Positions 12,826 to 24,759 of a stretch of DNA of 64,000 nt are shown here, in pieces. The notes beneath the pieces are model-generated. The model was not told the DNA's origin. It made no database searches and was given only the letters and a program-made list of their open reading frames with translations. Origin of the DNA: Styela clava (taxonomy: Eukaryota > Chordata > Ascidiacea > Stolidobranchia > Styelidae); contig NC_135252.1 in NCBI RefSeq assembly GCF_964204865.1, positions 15,149,383 through 15,213,382 of the forward strand, read 5' to 3'. Position 1 is the stretch's first letter. Every line of letters starts with the position of its first letter. Both the position numbers and the translations under genes were made by a program.

Positions 12826-13131
12826 ATGGGTGATTATGACCCATGTGAATGTGTATGTAGCCACCAATGGGCAATGCAACGCCTTCTATCAATTTTGAGA
12901 TCATCACAGCAATACTGCACAGAAAATGAGTGCTTTGGAGAAATGCCAAATCAGGATATGCAACGTCCAAATGAAGACTGGGGCATGTTCATGATTATGA
13001 TGGGATGGATGGTGATGGCACTTATGCTTTTCATGGTGCGACCAGCAAGCCTCAGAGGGCAAGGAGATGGGAAGCCCAGGCCAAATGGAGATGGTGGACC
13101 CCCACCCCCAGATGTCCCTCCAGTACAATAG
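12826..13131 (+). CDS. SMIM14: Small integral membrane protein 14
   Basis: A 101-residue single-exon CDS, close to the usual vertebrate length (about 99). The N-terminus MGDYDPCECVCSHQWAMQRL keeps the family's DPCECVCSH signature. A conserved Cys pair region (YCTENEC, residues 30-36) follows, and one transmembrane segment lies at about residues 53-71 (rich in Met, Trp and Phe). The tail is Pro/Gly-rich and ends in DVPPVQ. SMIM14 is an ER membrane protein of unclear biochemical role. I chose the ATG at 12826 over the upstream in-frame ATG at 12793 because family members start three to five residues before DPCECVCSH. An acceptor-like tgattcag ending at 12768 suggests a 5' UTR intron. Assignment secure. 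Confidence 0.93.
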   Translation: MGDYDPCECVCSHQWAMQRLLSILRSSQQYCTENECFGEMPNQDMQRPNEDWGMFMIMMGWMVMALMLFMVRPASLRGQGDGKPRPNGDGGPPPPDVPPVQ

Positions 13132-14746
13132 TTCCAAAGTAGCATATCTCGCCTATTTTTGTACATATTATTATAACCTATTTTAAGCATTATATTATCG
13201 TAACCTTTCTTCGTAGCCTCGAAACACAAAAATGCCTTTATTTTCTGAGTTTGTTTATTTGGCTTAATGCTGAATAATATTGTAAAGCGGTTTCGCGCGG
13301 TGTTATAATTGATTTAGTAAACTTAATGTTTCATTTCTTGTTTGTAGATTTATTCACTTCCTGTTTTACTAATATTGCTTGACCACCATAAGAACAAGAT
13401 TTCTTTTGATAAATGATCGATTTTGAATTAGAATATGACTCAATGTTCCTTGAATTTATGGCCCAAATAGTCATCTTTGTCTATTATATCAATTTGTTGT
13501 AATCTATGCTGATAGTTGAACATATGATCTTGGATATTGAGATAATATGTAAATTGTGAATTGGTATGATATGAAATTGTGTTTTCAGTATTTACTACTG
13601 TTATTGAAGCCAAGTTTTTAAAGCATAAACTGGATCCTGTGTAGGTTTGTGTGTTAATTTGGAAACTATTGACCGCATAATAAGAATTTTCAATTTTCTC
13701 TTTTTCACTGTACAAGTCTTATTTGAGATAGGTGATAACTGATAAGGATACAAAATAATGTTTGAGTAACTGTATTTTATGTTTATACTTCTTAACATAG
13801 GCTATCATGGGACTGAAAATATTCAAAGTTTGATCATTTGATTTGTTATTTCTGACTTTTTTAAAAGCATATTGCTGTTGCTATTCGACAGCATCTTGCC
13901 GCTTATGAAGCTATTTCATTGAGCCAAGCATTGCTTAGGTACTTTTGTAGTTCTGTTCATTATCTACATGTTAGTTGAAACAATAACAGTTGTTTAAAGT
14001 TTAAACCATTTAATTTTACTTGCAGTTGACGTTTTTTGAATATACACAAAAGCCAATTTTTAATTTTTTTGATATTATTTGAAATTGTCCGTTCAATCGA
14101 TTGCATTGTAATTTTATCCACAGACAATGAATATCTTTAAGAAGTACTAGAATTGTTCTTCCATTGCTGTGCAATATTTAGCTTCTTGTGCTAAACGCCC
14201 CTATGTTAAATTCTTGTTTAATGTAATAAATAGCCACCATTACAATTCTGCTTATTTTTGCTTGCATTTAGATCATGATAGTTAGATAAGAGTAGACTTC
14301 AAGCATATCCAATAGTTTTGGGTTACTTTGTTACAAACAACGTTGGAATATATTTTTCCTGAACATATTATGTACGTCTCCAAATATCAGTTTTGAGAAG
14401 ACCTGTGTTTTCGGTCAAGTGTGGTAGACACTGATTTTTTACTACTGCAATTTGTGTAATAGTGGCTATGGGAATATCCAGTTATCACTGTTAGGATAAA
14501 CGCGACAAAGACAGGATTACCAGATCATTCTAAAAATAAAAAAACGAATAGCCATCGGAGATGTTTGGATAGGATGAACCAGAATAAAATTGGTGCAGTT
14601 GTTAAGTTCTCACGTTTTGAAAGTCCGACTTTGTTTGCATTTTGCTTTGGTGTTTTCATCTGGGAAGACCCTAAAAATATTACGTATTAAACTAGTAAGA
14701 TTTCCAAAACATTGGTTGAATAAGCTATCCGTCGAATAACATCGTT
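13132..14746. other. SMIM14 3' UTR and intergenic sequence
   Basis: The first several hundred bases are probably SMIM14 3' UTR; no single poly(A) signal is decisive. The rest is AT-rich with no repeat or coding exon recognised. The last few hundred bases before 14747 should hold the ASPHD promoter. Confidence 0.4.
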
Positions 14747-17582
14747 ATGGGATCTTGGGAATGGTCAGACGTTTTGACCCAGTTCGGCCAACAGTGGAGC
14801 CGTGTTTTAGGGATTGGGCTACTTGTCCTTTTATACAAACTAGGATTATTCACTGCGAAGCCAAGCAAGCTACACATACAGTGCGACAGCCCTAGCTGTG
14901 TTCGCTGTCGAACATACACTTCAAGATCAAGGAAATTTTTGCATAACAAATGGTCAAATTATATCAAGGATGTGCCTAAGAGCGAGAGAATGAAATTTCA
15001 CAGAATAACTGAGACAACGCGACATTATGAAGCGCAACCAGCGGAAGAGCACACAATATTTGAATTGCAAAATTTATCAACACAGCCATGTTATGACCGT
15101 AAATTCTTTGAAAACGACGTCAAATTACTGGAAGACAATTTCACTAAGATTCACACCGAGTTTTCGAAAATTTTTAATTTCCGTGAATCTAGCAACATTT
15201 GGAAAGTGAACTCGACACCATCGGGAAAATGGAGTGCTTTCTATCTTATTAACCAGGGACAAGAGGTTTGTTTCAACCTAATTTCTGTGAATCGCGAGCA
15301 ACCACGCGACTCGGAGATTGAGTTATTCCACACAAGAATGTCCAACCGCAGCTCAGTGAAAGCGTTCGCGATTCTAGAAGTGGCCACCAATACTTTCGAT
15401 TTGATTAGCCTTAAATCAACCTCACGCACACTCGCTAATTTATGGGCGAGTAGTTACCGATTGACATGATACTGTACCCAACACTGTCAGTAAACGGATG
15501 AGAGCTCACAATCGACCGATTACAACGACTAAAAACTTTCATCCGGCTATGTTAGCCAACTCGCGCGCAATTGAATCGCTTCTATGGTATATGGATAAGC
15601 TTTACTGGTCCAACGAATGCACTCTCATGAATATTATATTCGTTTTATAATGCTATGCATGGGCTTACAATAATTAATCACGTTAACCTTTTCTGATTGG
15701 TTGTGGAGTTGAATGGCGTATGTAACAGTGTTATTTAACTGTTTCCTGGTTTGTGGACCAGATTATCAGTTTTCAATTTCAAACATCATTCTTCCGCTTG
15801 CAATGTGATCAGGTTTATATCATATATCATTGGTTACGCAGGTCAAGTCGGGACGTCATATTTTTAAAACTGTCAGCAAAATATGAAATAGATGACTAGT
15901 TATGGCCTATCCACAGTATACAAATCATGGTCACTGCTTTTGAACTCATAAATATTTTGTAGGACATCCTGGTCTTTGCATTGATGCATAAATCCACGAA
16001 TACATTAAATAGACTGAAACTGAATTCAGTGCCATATGCCGTTGTATTGTTTGATAAACCTCGTTATGAAGCTTTCAGGAAAGTAGCTTTATACGACACG
16101 GATGTGTATGATGATGCATGGCATTGCCGTATGTTTTGTAATTTTAGCTTCTAAAAGTACGTATGGCGTATATGCTATGGGAATAAAGAGTTGCTGAATG
16201 CAAAAGCCAAATCGGCGTTTTTGAATTGAAACACACTCTTTGAAATGCACATACTCCTAAAGTCCTAAGTCTTATGATTCGCTTGACCGTATTTTACCAT
16301 CGCAGCACAAATTTTCTTTAGCGTTAGGCCGCAATTACTGTCTCGGAAAAAAAATTATTTACAAAATGTTACCTCTATTCCAAACTCGTATTGAAGCGCA
16401 ATATAAGTGTAAAATTATTAAATGCAAGATCACTATATAAATGCATCATTTAGATAAAAGACAATATTCAATTCTGCCCGGACACATATGACGTATTGAA
16501 GCAACTCCAGAAACTCATGACTGGTTGCATATTTGGAAACGCCTGTTTTTCAGTGATTGAACCTGGCACCATCATCTCTGAACACTATGGACCATGCAAC
16601 ATCAGAGTGAGATGTCATCTGGGTATGTCAAATTACATCACTTTTAAAAGTGTCTAAAACGGCCAATGTTGATTTAATTAATTTAAGCTTAAGGTTTTGA
16701 ACTGATTAACCACAGAGTGCGGTTTTTCAATACTGTTCCCACTGGTTCAAGCACACATAATACATTAATACAAAGTCTTATAAATACATTTTTGATACGA
16801 TAATTATGTCCTCGGAAGACAATCTCATTTAATCGGAGTTATATTAAGTTGTGTATATGAGAATTGAGGCAATCAATTATCATAAAGTAAGTTATAATTA
16901 GTATTATCGATCAAATTATCTTTAGTGATTGAAGTCTGATTGCCAATTGATACTGGATTTTCATCGATTCAATCATCTTTCTTGCTTGAATTTGATTACT
17001 CCATGTGAATTAAATTTCGAATCAAATTTTTAAATCATCAGAACTTTTTGAGTTTGTCCATATTTTAGCATTTTTCTATACTGAAAACTTCTTTGTGCAA
17101 ATTACTTATTTTCCCTGAATAAGTTATTTAATAGTCAAACTGGATGCTAACACAATGTCTGTAACGTCCGATCCAATAGCGTAGAAGCACAGAGGGTAGA
17201 TAGGCTCCTTGCCACATTCCATTCATAGACCGATTGTATTATTCCCTAAACATTGTTCATTTTTATTACGTTCATATCAGACCAACAGCACGCCTGTCGG
17301 CTATAAGAGAGTTAACATGTACCATATTTACTTTTCTTTTGTCAAGGTATTGAAGTTCCCCAAGGATGTGAATTATTTGTGAATCATCGGAAAGTTCAGT
17401 GGCAAGAGAGTAAATGCATATTATTTGATGACTCTTATTTACACTCCGTAATTTATCGCAAAACAAGTTGCACGGATCAGCCCCGAGCAGTGTTTATGGT
17501 TGATCTTTGGCACCCAGACCTTACATTTGATGAAATAAAAGGACTCAGATTCTTACTTGATCCAAGCAAGAGTATCAAGTGA
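14747..17582 (+). CDS. Aspartate beta-hydroxylase domain-containing protein (ASPHD1/2-like), 3 exons
   Basis: Exons 14747-15265, 16454-16622 and 17347-17582 join in phase to 307 residues. Layout: short N-terminus, signal-anchor segment at about residues 19-36 (type II membrane topology expected), a CDSPSCVRCR cysteine block (family motif in ASPHD2), then the aspartyl/asparaginyl beta-hydroxylase fold. Signature pieces: WKVNSTPSGKW, FYLINQGQE, GCIFGNACFSVIEPGTII, SEHYGPCNIRVRCHLG, CILFDDSYLHSV and PRAVFMVDLWHPDL. His217 and His262 are the expected iron ligands, and Arg276 the likely 2-oxoglutarate contact. Enzymatic activity of ASPHD proteins is not established. The exon-2 acceptor (16451-16453) was chosen over a nearby one because only it keeps phase. 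AATAAA signals lie near 17658 and 17742. Which vertebrate paralogue it represents cannot be decided here. Confidence 0.93.
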
Positions 17583-17970
17583 CATTTTGTTCCGTACATT
17601 TTCGAATTATTATCCATATTGCCTAATGTTTATTTTTATGTTTATTTTTATGTGCGAAATAAAATTATTCATTTATTTATATTTTTCTGAATTTGTTGAA
17701 GTCTTCAATTGGTCTTTAATTCCCAAAACTATACAGTATTAAATAAATCTTTCTTGACTACGATCGGGTACCGTATTCCACAGCAGATGAAAATCTACAT
17801 TTCGAAAATCGCGACAATTGGTTTTGTTTCGAAATATTTATAAACACTTACTGATCGTGTTTTCAGTCGTGGCGAATTTTTTACGAATGTATTTCAATAA
17901 ACTACATGTGATACAGTAATTTTATTTCAATCATTTAGGCAAAGAACCCCAAATGTTTGAGAATTCGACT
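17583..17970 (+). other. 3' UTR and downstream flank of the ASPHD-like gene
   Basis: AT-rich with candidate poly(A) signals (AAATAAAATT near 17658, TTAAATAAATC near 17741). Nothing else assigned. Confidence 0.4.
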
Positions 17971-18240
17971 CGGCGGTGTGGCGCATCGTGCTAAGCGCTA
18001 ATACCACTCTCGCCGCCGCACCTCTGATTACCCTGTGTGGGTTTGAATCACGTGGGGGATAATTATATATGTGAGAGAGGATTACTGGAATCCTCGCCGC
18101 CGTAGAGTGTAACCGCTGGTCGGCTGCGGCTTCGTCTGCTTATAGTCCATGCATCTGAAAAAAAAAAAAACTGGACAACTAATCCTAAACTCGACATGGA
18201 TTGTTAGCCGGATGAGAGGGTTTCTGCAATGCCGATATCA
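17971..18240 (+). mobile_element. tRNA-derived SINE, family 1
   Basis: Head CGGCGGTGTGGCGCATCGTG with A-box-like GCTAAGCGCTAATACC, then CTCGCCGCCGCACCTCTGAT, a B-box region (GGGTTTGAATCACG), and the body AACCGCTGGTCGGCTGCGGC. An internal A-run interrupts the body near 18160. Diverged relative to the copy at 35435. Confidence 0.85.
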
Positions 18241-18439
18241 ATTTGTTTGACTATCACAATACTTATACCAACATACTTAATCGCCAATCTGTGATTTTCA
18301 AACTTATATATTTTAAATGTTTCTTAAATATACCACAACCGTAGTAGTATATATTTACGGTTCAACGTATTAGTTTTTATTTACGGTTGAACAATATTGA
18401 TATTAATATTTATATTATATTATATATATATATATATAA

Positions 18440-18690
18440 CTCTATTACGGTAGTTAAACGGACCTGCCATAATTGCAGTACTTAAGCGGACGTCGTTCCT
18501 GTGTCCGTATCATTGTTTTTAAATACGTGCTTGGAGAGCGCGAGAGCCGTTGACAACTACGGAGAAAAAGAGTCAACACAATCCTCTCGATAAAAGATAT
18601 AGAATTTTTGTCCGCTTAATTCGTCCACTTAATTCAGACCACCAAATGTTTTAGCCTATTTCGGCACTAAGCCGGACCCCTCTTATATGT
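18440..18690. mobile_element. Possible pogo/Tigger-like MITE remnant
   Basis: Left side contains TAGTTAAACGGACC and TACTTAAGCGGACG. Right side contains GTCCGCTTAATTCG and GTCCACTTAATTCAG, the inverse. TTAAGCGGAC-type terminal repeats are characteristic of pogo/Tigger elements, with TA target sites. Ends and duplication are not clear. A (TA)n run precedes it. Confidence 0.45.
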
Positions 18691-18964
18691 CGCCCTGGAT
18701 GTCTACATAAATGATGTTGCTTTTATTTTAATACGCATTTTAAAGCGCATGACCTCGCTTCAATTTCCGATGGATTCGAACCATTTAGCAATATTTATCA
18801 CAAAAAATAGCATTTCTTTTTCAATGTTCCGTCTTTCGTGCAAGGGAGATGCACTGTGTTTGGTGTTGGAAATATTCTTCTATATCAAAAAATACTCAAA
18901 ATGCAACGTGAAGGTAGACAAATCGAAACAAATTGATCCAAACGTGTTATATATTTGAAACTGA

Positions 18965-20660
18965 GAAAAACACAGAGCATATCACAAATGTTCGCCTATT
19001 CCAACCCTATGGTGCAACATATAGATTAAACAGATGCTATGTTGTGAGTGTCAAGATATCAATACCAAGTCAAAATTATGGAATTCCATTAATATTGATA
19101 AACATTACATAAAATATATCTCAAATGTCAACTTATCCACCTAAGGGTGGCATACAACAATTGAAAAAAAAATTCTTAAATCATATTGAGAAACATCACA
19201 CAAAATATATCTCAAATGTCCACCTATCCGGCCACCTAAGTGTGGCATAAAAGAATTGAAATGAAAATTCTGAAATCATATTGATAAACATTACACAAAA
19301 TATATCTTAAATGTCAACTTATCCGACCATCTAAGGGTGGCATACAACAATTGAAAAAAAAAATCTTAAATAATATTGAGAAACATCACACAAAATATAT
19401 CTCAAATGTCCACCTATTCGGCCACCTAAGTGTGGCATTAAACATTAAAATGAAAATTCTGAAATCATATTGAGAACATTACACGAAGTATATCTCGAAT
19501 GTCCACCTATTCGGCCACCTAAGTGTGGAATAAAACAATCAAAATGAAAACTCTTGAAATCATATTGAGAAACATTACACAAAGTATATCTCAAATGTCC
19601 ACCTATCCGGCCACCTAAGTGTGGCATGAAATATTAAAATGAAAATTCCGAAAACGTAATGAGAAACATTACACAAAGTATATCTTAAATGTCCACCTAT
19701 TCGGCCAACTAAGTGTGGCATACAAGAATTAAAATGAAAATTCTGAAATCATATTGAGAAACATTACAAAAAGTACATCTTAAATGTCCACCTATCCGGC
19801 CACCTAAGTGTGGCATACAAGAATTTAAATGAAAATTCTGAAATCATATTGAGAAACATTACACAAAGTATATCTCAAATGTCCACCTATCCGACCACCT
19901 AAGTGTGGCATAAAACAATCACAATGAAAACTCTGAAATCATATTGAGAAACATTACACAAAGTATATCTCAAATGTCCACCTATCCGACCACCTAAGTG
20001 GGGCATACAAAAATTGAAATGAAAATTCTGAAATAATATTGAGAAACATTACACAAAATATATATCTCAAATGTCCGCATATCTGACCACCTAAGTGTGG
20101 CATACAACTATTGAAACAAAATTCTGGAATCGTCTTAGAAAATCTTAAACAAAATAGATCTCACACACTTAAGTGTGTGAAATTTAACTGAAATACGAAA
20201 TTTCGAATACTAATCATATTTCGATGTTGTGGAAAATTGCTCAAAATTTATCTCTAATGTTCACCTATCCGATAACTTGAGAGTGACAAATATTATAAAC
20301 CAAAATTTTGAAACCGTATTGAAAAACAAAACAGAAAACTAATCGCAAATCGTCATCTACTACTCAGCTACGTAAGTGTGTCATGTAAATGCAAAATGAT
20401 ATTTTGGAATGGCAATAATATTGAGAAGCATTCAAAAAAAATTTCAACCATTCGACCATTTCAGAAGGTATATAATTAAAACACGAAATTCTGAATAAAA
20501 TATCGAGAAACATTATACACAACATATCTCAAATGTTCAATAAAGTGACGTTTTCAGTGGGGCCTATAAATGCGAAACGAAATTTTGCCATGTCAACTAA
20601 AATGAGAAACATTACACCAAATATACCTCAAATGTCTACCTATCAGGGCGCCTAATTATA
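18965..20660. repeat. Satellite array, about 95-bp unit, about 17 copies
   Basis: Tandem units carry CTCAAATGTCCACCTATCC, GGCCACCTAAGTGTGGCAT, then AATGAAAATTCTGAAATCAT and ATTGAGAAACATTACACAAA. Spacing between successive CTAAGTGTGGCAT motifs is about 95 bp (for example near 19517 and 19612). The centre (19200-20110) is homogeneous and both edges decay. ORFs read from it are artefacts. Confidence 0.9.
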
Positions 20661-20979
20661 GCAGTGATTGATTATACAGTCAACTATACAAGCGATCAAA
20701 ATGAAATTATTGAACCTCAATATCAATTTAGAATCTTTGCACAATTTATTTAAAATTTTTGCACCAACTCGGAAAATAAAAACATGATTGTTATTTTGAA
20801 TTTATAATTAAATAGTAAAAATGTATGCCAAGTATGTATACGAATGTGGATATGCTCACTAGGTTAAGTTGTTGAGGAGAGACAAGATTATGCTCACTGC
20901 CGGTTCATCTTTATGAATTATACAGAGATGTCTTAAAGCTTTACAATAAACTTCTCGCAAGATATACCAATCTGTGCAA

Positions 20980-21531
20980 TTATTTTTCTTTTCGTCGTTT
21001 CTTTTCTGGTTCGCGTTTGTTTAGAAGCTTTTTTTTAATTGATTTACAGCCTTTTTCTTTTCCATATATATGGTTTTCTTTGAAATCACCTAAATTGCTT
21101 ATTGAAAGTGATTCTGAAGATGGTGCGGTATAGTCTGTTGACTTATCTGAAACTTTGGTCAAAAATTCATGCATAAGTCACAAAACATCATCACAGTGTT
21201 TTAGTACAATTCAGAATTATGCTACTCTTGATTGATCGAACAAACGAAATGTTTGAAATGGATAATTGCATTATTACTCAAATAAACCAGAGTTTCTAAA
21301 CGTTGCACTACAATTATTCGTAGATAGCTGCGCTATTTGTGATGGGCTGCAAATGATATTATGATTTGGTTTATTACCATTCATTGGTATCAATTTACGA
21401 TACTGTATTTAATAAAAAAAACTAGCATAGCAAACTCATTTAGTCACCTCCTGGCACAGCTTTCCCCGAATCACTACCCGCATTTCCGTCTGCCAAGTTC
21501 TGAAATGTAGGCCATCTCGTTGGAGAGTCAC
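20980..21531 (-). CDS. 3' exons of an unrecognised lysine-rich protein gene
   Basis: Two minus-strand exons join in matching phase 1: 21531-21448 (acceptor catgtag, donor gag/gtgact) and 21152-20980, ending at a stop. The translated end is hydrophilic: DSPTRWPTFQNLADGNAGS, then DKSTDYTAPSSESLSISN, and finally a strongly basic tail (KKKLLNKREPEKKRRKEK) resembling a nuclear or nucleolar signal. Phase agreement plus open, polar sequence supports coding. I do not recognise the family. Upstream exons would lie beyond the repeat-filled interval to the right. A stop-free stretch at 22078-22023 (STSPRNAAGNHHSSDK) has similar composition but does not splice in phase directly. The ORF at 24550-24311 could belong to the same gene. 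Confidence 0.45.
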
Positions 21532-22320
21532 CTACATGTGAACAAAAAATACAGCCCGGTGAATAACTAGATGAAGATGGTAAAATAACACAGGGACATG
21601 TGCCAAATCACAAAACAAAATTGCTAGCAATGCAATTCTTCAAAACTGTTTTCCGAAGATGAAATATTCTAATCTAATATGAAGCGGTGTATTAGATATT
21701 TTTATTTACACCAAGCTATACAAACGTCAACTACTCGCTTCTCGTATATCCTTCTGTTTCGACAAAAAATTGAATTCATTGAATTTCCACAATCTTCGTT
21801 TGTATTTTCATCTGGATTTAGAAATCCCTCTGAATTACACACTCTGACACTCTTACAAACGCAAACCCAGTCGTAGCATTATTTTGATGGTCAGATCAGA
21901 ACTACGACCAGTAAAAGCATAACAGTATCAGTAGTCTATATTTTGATAATCTGGATTACGTGAAAAATCTCAACACCAAAAATATAGCAACCCTAATATT
22001 GAAAATCGTTATGACTAATCACCTTATCCGATGAGTGATGATTTCCAGCAGCATTCCTCGGTGACGTTGAAATCCTTGCTTATTATGACTCGACTTCAAC
22101 TCACTGGGTAACTGATAACACCTGACACAAAAGACTTGGATAGCTTCTCCAAACACAACTGTTCTATTTTATCTAAATTTCGGCAATCACGCTCATGAAG
22201 ATCCCAATCCCCTCACGGCGCCCAGGTTACTTGCGAACAAAACGGCAAACGTGGTAAAGTTCTCGGCGAACCCGACAGTTTTACTATTGCGACACAAAGC
22301 CTCTTTAGTACGGAGTTGTA
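21532..22320. other. Probable intron of the minus-strand lysine-rich gene
   Basis: No repeat family recognised. A possible exon at 22078-22023 (minus) is noted under the neighbouring gene. The plus-strand ORF at 21679-21876 shows no coding character. Confidence 0.35.
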
Positions 22321-22440
22321 AATTGAGGTCCTTTTCAGTTTATTGAGCCAATGAGCATATATACAATGAGTGGAAACTTGCAAAGATTTGCTCATTTTGG
22401 TATTGTTCCCTGCATTTTTACGTCGTCCAGCTAAATGGTT
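22320..22440 (+). mobile_element. LINE-associated segment next to minisatellite
   Basis: About 110 bp (ATGAGCATATATACAATGAG, then GGAAACTTGCAAAGATTTGC and TCATTTTGGTATTGTTCCCT) matches, in opposite orientation, 37250-37140, where it precedes the LINE fragment. Here it runs directly into the 38-bp minisatellite. Confidence 0.7.
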
Positions 22441-22449
22441 GAGGAGGGT

Positions 22450-23290
22450 TGGTAGCATAAAAGTCATATTGGGGATGGCAAAATAGGGATGGCGAAATAC
22501 GGTCGAAAGGTGGCAGATTAGGGATGACGAAATAGGGACGAAAAGACAAATTGGGGATGGCAAAATGCGGTCGAAGCGTGGCAGATTAGGGATGGCGAAA
22601 TACGGTCGAATGGTGGCAGATTAGGGATGGCAAAATGCGGTCGAAGCGTGGTGGCAGATTAGGGATGGCAAAATGCGGTCGATGGCTGTCAGTTTTTGCC
22701 AAATCGACTGTCATAATGCGCTGTTTAGTATACAGATAACAATAAACAATTGCCTCAAAATTACAAAGAAATATGGCCAAAGTGTTTAGATTTGGGGCTG
22801 ATGAAATGGATTAGTACCTGTCAAATTCGGGCTTGGAAAACACAGTCGATGAGTGTCAAAATGGGATGGCGAAATGGGGTCGAAGCGTGGCAGATTAGGG
22901 ATGGCGAAATGCGGTCGAAGCGTGGCAGATTAGGGATGGCAAAATGCGGTCGAAGCGTGGTGGCAGATTAGGGATGGCAAAATGCGGTCGAAGCGTGGTG
23001 GCAGATTAGGGATGGTGAAATACGGTCGAAACGTGGCAGATTAGGGATGGCAAAATGCGGTCGAAGCGTGGTGGCAGATTAGGGATGCCGAAATACGGTC
23101 GAAGCGTGGCAGGTTAGGGATGGCAAAATACGGACGAAGCGTGTCAAATTGGGGGTGGCGAAATAGGGTCGATTCCTGTCAGGTTAGGAATGATGAAATA
23201 TGGTCGATGCGTGTCAGATTAAGGAGGGCGAAATAGGGCAGTGGGTTGACGGGTGTCATGTTAAGGATGGCGAAATGCGTGTCAGATTTG
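22450..23290 (+). repeat. Minisatellite array, 37-39 bp unit, about 20 copies
   Basis: Unit built from GCAGATTAGGGATGGCAAAA and TGCGGTCGAAGCGTGGTG, repeated with deletions. It is disrupted by one unrelated-looking patch at 22700-22850, then resumes and decays near 23290. The inverse-complement array is at 31395-31700. Confidence 0.92.
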
Positions 23291-23531
23291 GAAACGAACA
23301 TTGTCAAATTTAAGGAACTAATCTGATCAGTGTTTCACATTTTAAAATTCATTTAAAAGGTATTGTCCGATTTTACATCGTGTCTTTATTTTATGATTAA
23401 TTTTAATGTTTTATATATTATTACATTTTTCTCATCAAGTCTTGAACATTTTTTTTATATTTTTCTGATTAATAATTTTAATACAATCTTTTAATGTTTG
23501 ATATATTATTACGTTTCTCTCATCAAGTTTT

Positions 23532-23638
23532 GGGTACTCCTGAAGTATGCGCACCAAGATGTCGCACAACCTGAACCCTAACCTGGTACACAACCTGAGT
23601 TCAGGTTATGCGCCAGCTTGTTGCGCATATTTCAAGAG
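23532..23638. mobile_element. Palindromic MITE, short form (family A)
   Basis: Left arm GGGTACTCCTGAAGTATGCG, core AACCTGAACCCTAACCTGG, right arm TTGCGCATATTTCAAGAGG. Nearly identical to 2369-2478. Confidence 0.8.
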
Positions 23639-24310
23639 GTCTGCATTGGCTGGCATAGCATTGTGGATCGTGCCATCATTTATGAGGTCATATGTTTTAT
23701 CTCTTTCGTCATGGAAATTTCAATTTTTCCCTGGTATTATTGTCCCTACAATTTTTTACGCCACCCCGAAGCCTGCGATATTTCTATTCCAAATACTGTT
23801 ATTAAACAATTCTTTTCAATTACAAATATTTTAAATTGCTCAAGTATATATGTAGAAGAATCCTGTTTTGCTTTAAAATATTTTTGGCATAATTCACGAT
23901 CACACTGCATGAAGAGTTCATTCTCCGTGTTTCGTTAATTTCAATTCTCAAAATTTCTTTCGAAGTTAATTGGTTTTATAATTTGAATATAACCTTTTGA
24001 TGTAAAGATGTGTTCGATATATTATGCTATAAAATAATTTTTATGATATTGGGTGAATTCCTATCTAGAGGAGAGTCTTTGAATAGGAATATACGTTGTA
24101 GTATTACTCACTTTTGTATAATATTATTCATGAAAACGCGACAAACTATTTGAACTGCGTAAAAATGAAAATGCGACTTTTGTATAACACTGGCAAAGAA
24201 TCTACAAAAGGCAAGGTAATTAAACATAGGGATTTTGGTATAAACAGTTCAAAAACCAACTAATAGAAGATTTCAACACAAAATGTTGGAAACCACCAAA
24301 TTCATCCATT

Positions 24311-24550
24311 TTATCGTTTTTCAGAAAGTAAATGTCGAAGACTAGTTTGACTTTTTAGGAATCTTCTTGCATGCTTTACTTCTTGAGGAACATAATTACC
24401 ATTACCTGGTACAGAATCCAACCCATGTCTTACTGGATAGCGAAGGAGCAACTTATAAATTAATGTGTTACGTGTAACGCAAGTCTTGTTCTCTGTTGCA
24501 ATTGAATTCCAAGGAAAGACGCATTTGCGACAAATTTTCCGTGCTGCTTG
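24311..24550 (-). CDS. Putative exon with CxxC motif; possible C18orf21/RPP21-like (Rpr2-type) fragment
   Basis: A stop-free minus-strand reading ends with a stop at 24313-24311. It begins AARKICRKCVFPWN, giving a C-x2-C knuckle, and continues with VTRNTLIYKLLLRYPVRHG and a basic helix (EVKHARRFLKSQTSLRHL). The pattern of one CxxC followed by a basic R-x-KLL-x-R helix recalls RNase P/MRP-type zinc-ribbon proteins (Rpp21 and UPF0711/C18orf21). The second CxxC of those families is not seen, so the match is tentative. A further open stretch about 24745-24640 (LYSPEQILQSLDMNIERI) could be its first exon. It may be one gene with the lysine-rich exons at 21.0-21.5 kb. No other assignment is supported. 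Confidence 0.35.
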   Translation of the reverse strand, partial: QAARKICRKCVFPWNSIATENKTCVTRNTLIYKLLLRYPVRHGLDSVPGNGNYVPQEVKHARRFLKSQTSLRHLLSEKR

Positions 24551-24759
24551 GAATAGGGTGGGTTAGACCTTGGTGCTATATATATCCGCATTGTTTAATA
24601 TTTAATAGTGCTTATAACTGGCGTAGTTTCGTGCACCGTTATTTCGCGTTCAAATGCGTTTGATGAGGGATTAATTTTAAGCTAGTAATACGTTCAATAT
24701 TCATATCTAATGATTGTAATATTTGTTCTGGTGAGTATAACATAAAAAAAGCCTTTCTA

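Noticed and set aside
12904-13229. Minus-strand ORFs antisense to SMIM14
   Set aside because: Shadows of the SMIM14 coding exon; the plus frame carries the family signature.
19445-19627. ORF with repeated PHLGGRIGGH peptides
   Set aside because: It is the 95-bp satellite read in one frame.
18965-20660. CRISPR-like spacing of repeats
   Set aside because: The whole 95-bp unit is repeated with no unique spacers; the genome is eukaryotic.
22213-22563. 116-codon minus-strand ORF
   Set aside because: Most of it is the 38-bp minisatellite and LINE flank translated; no independent protein signal.
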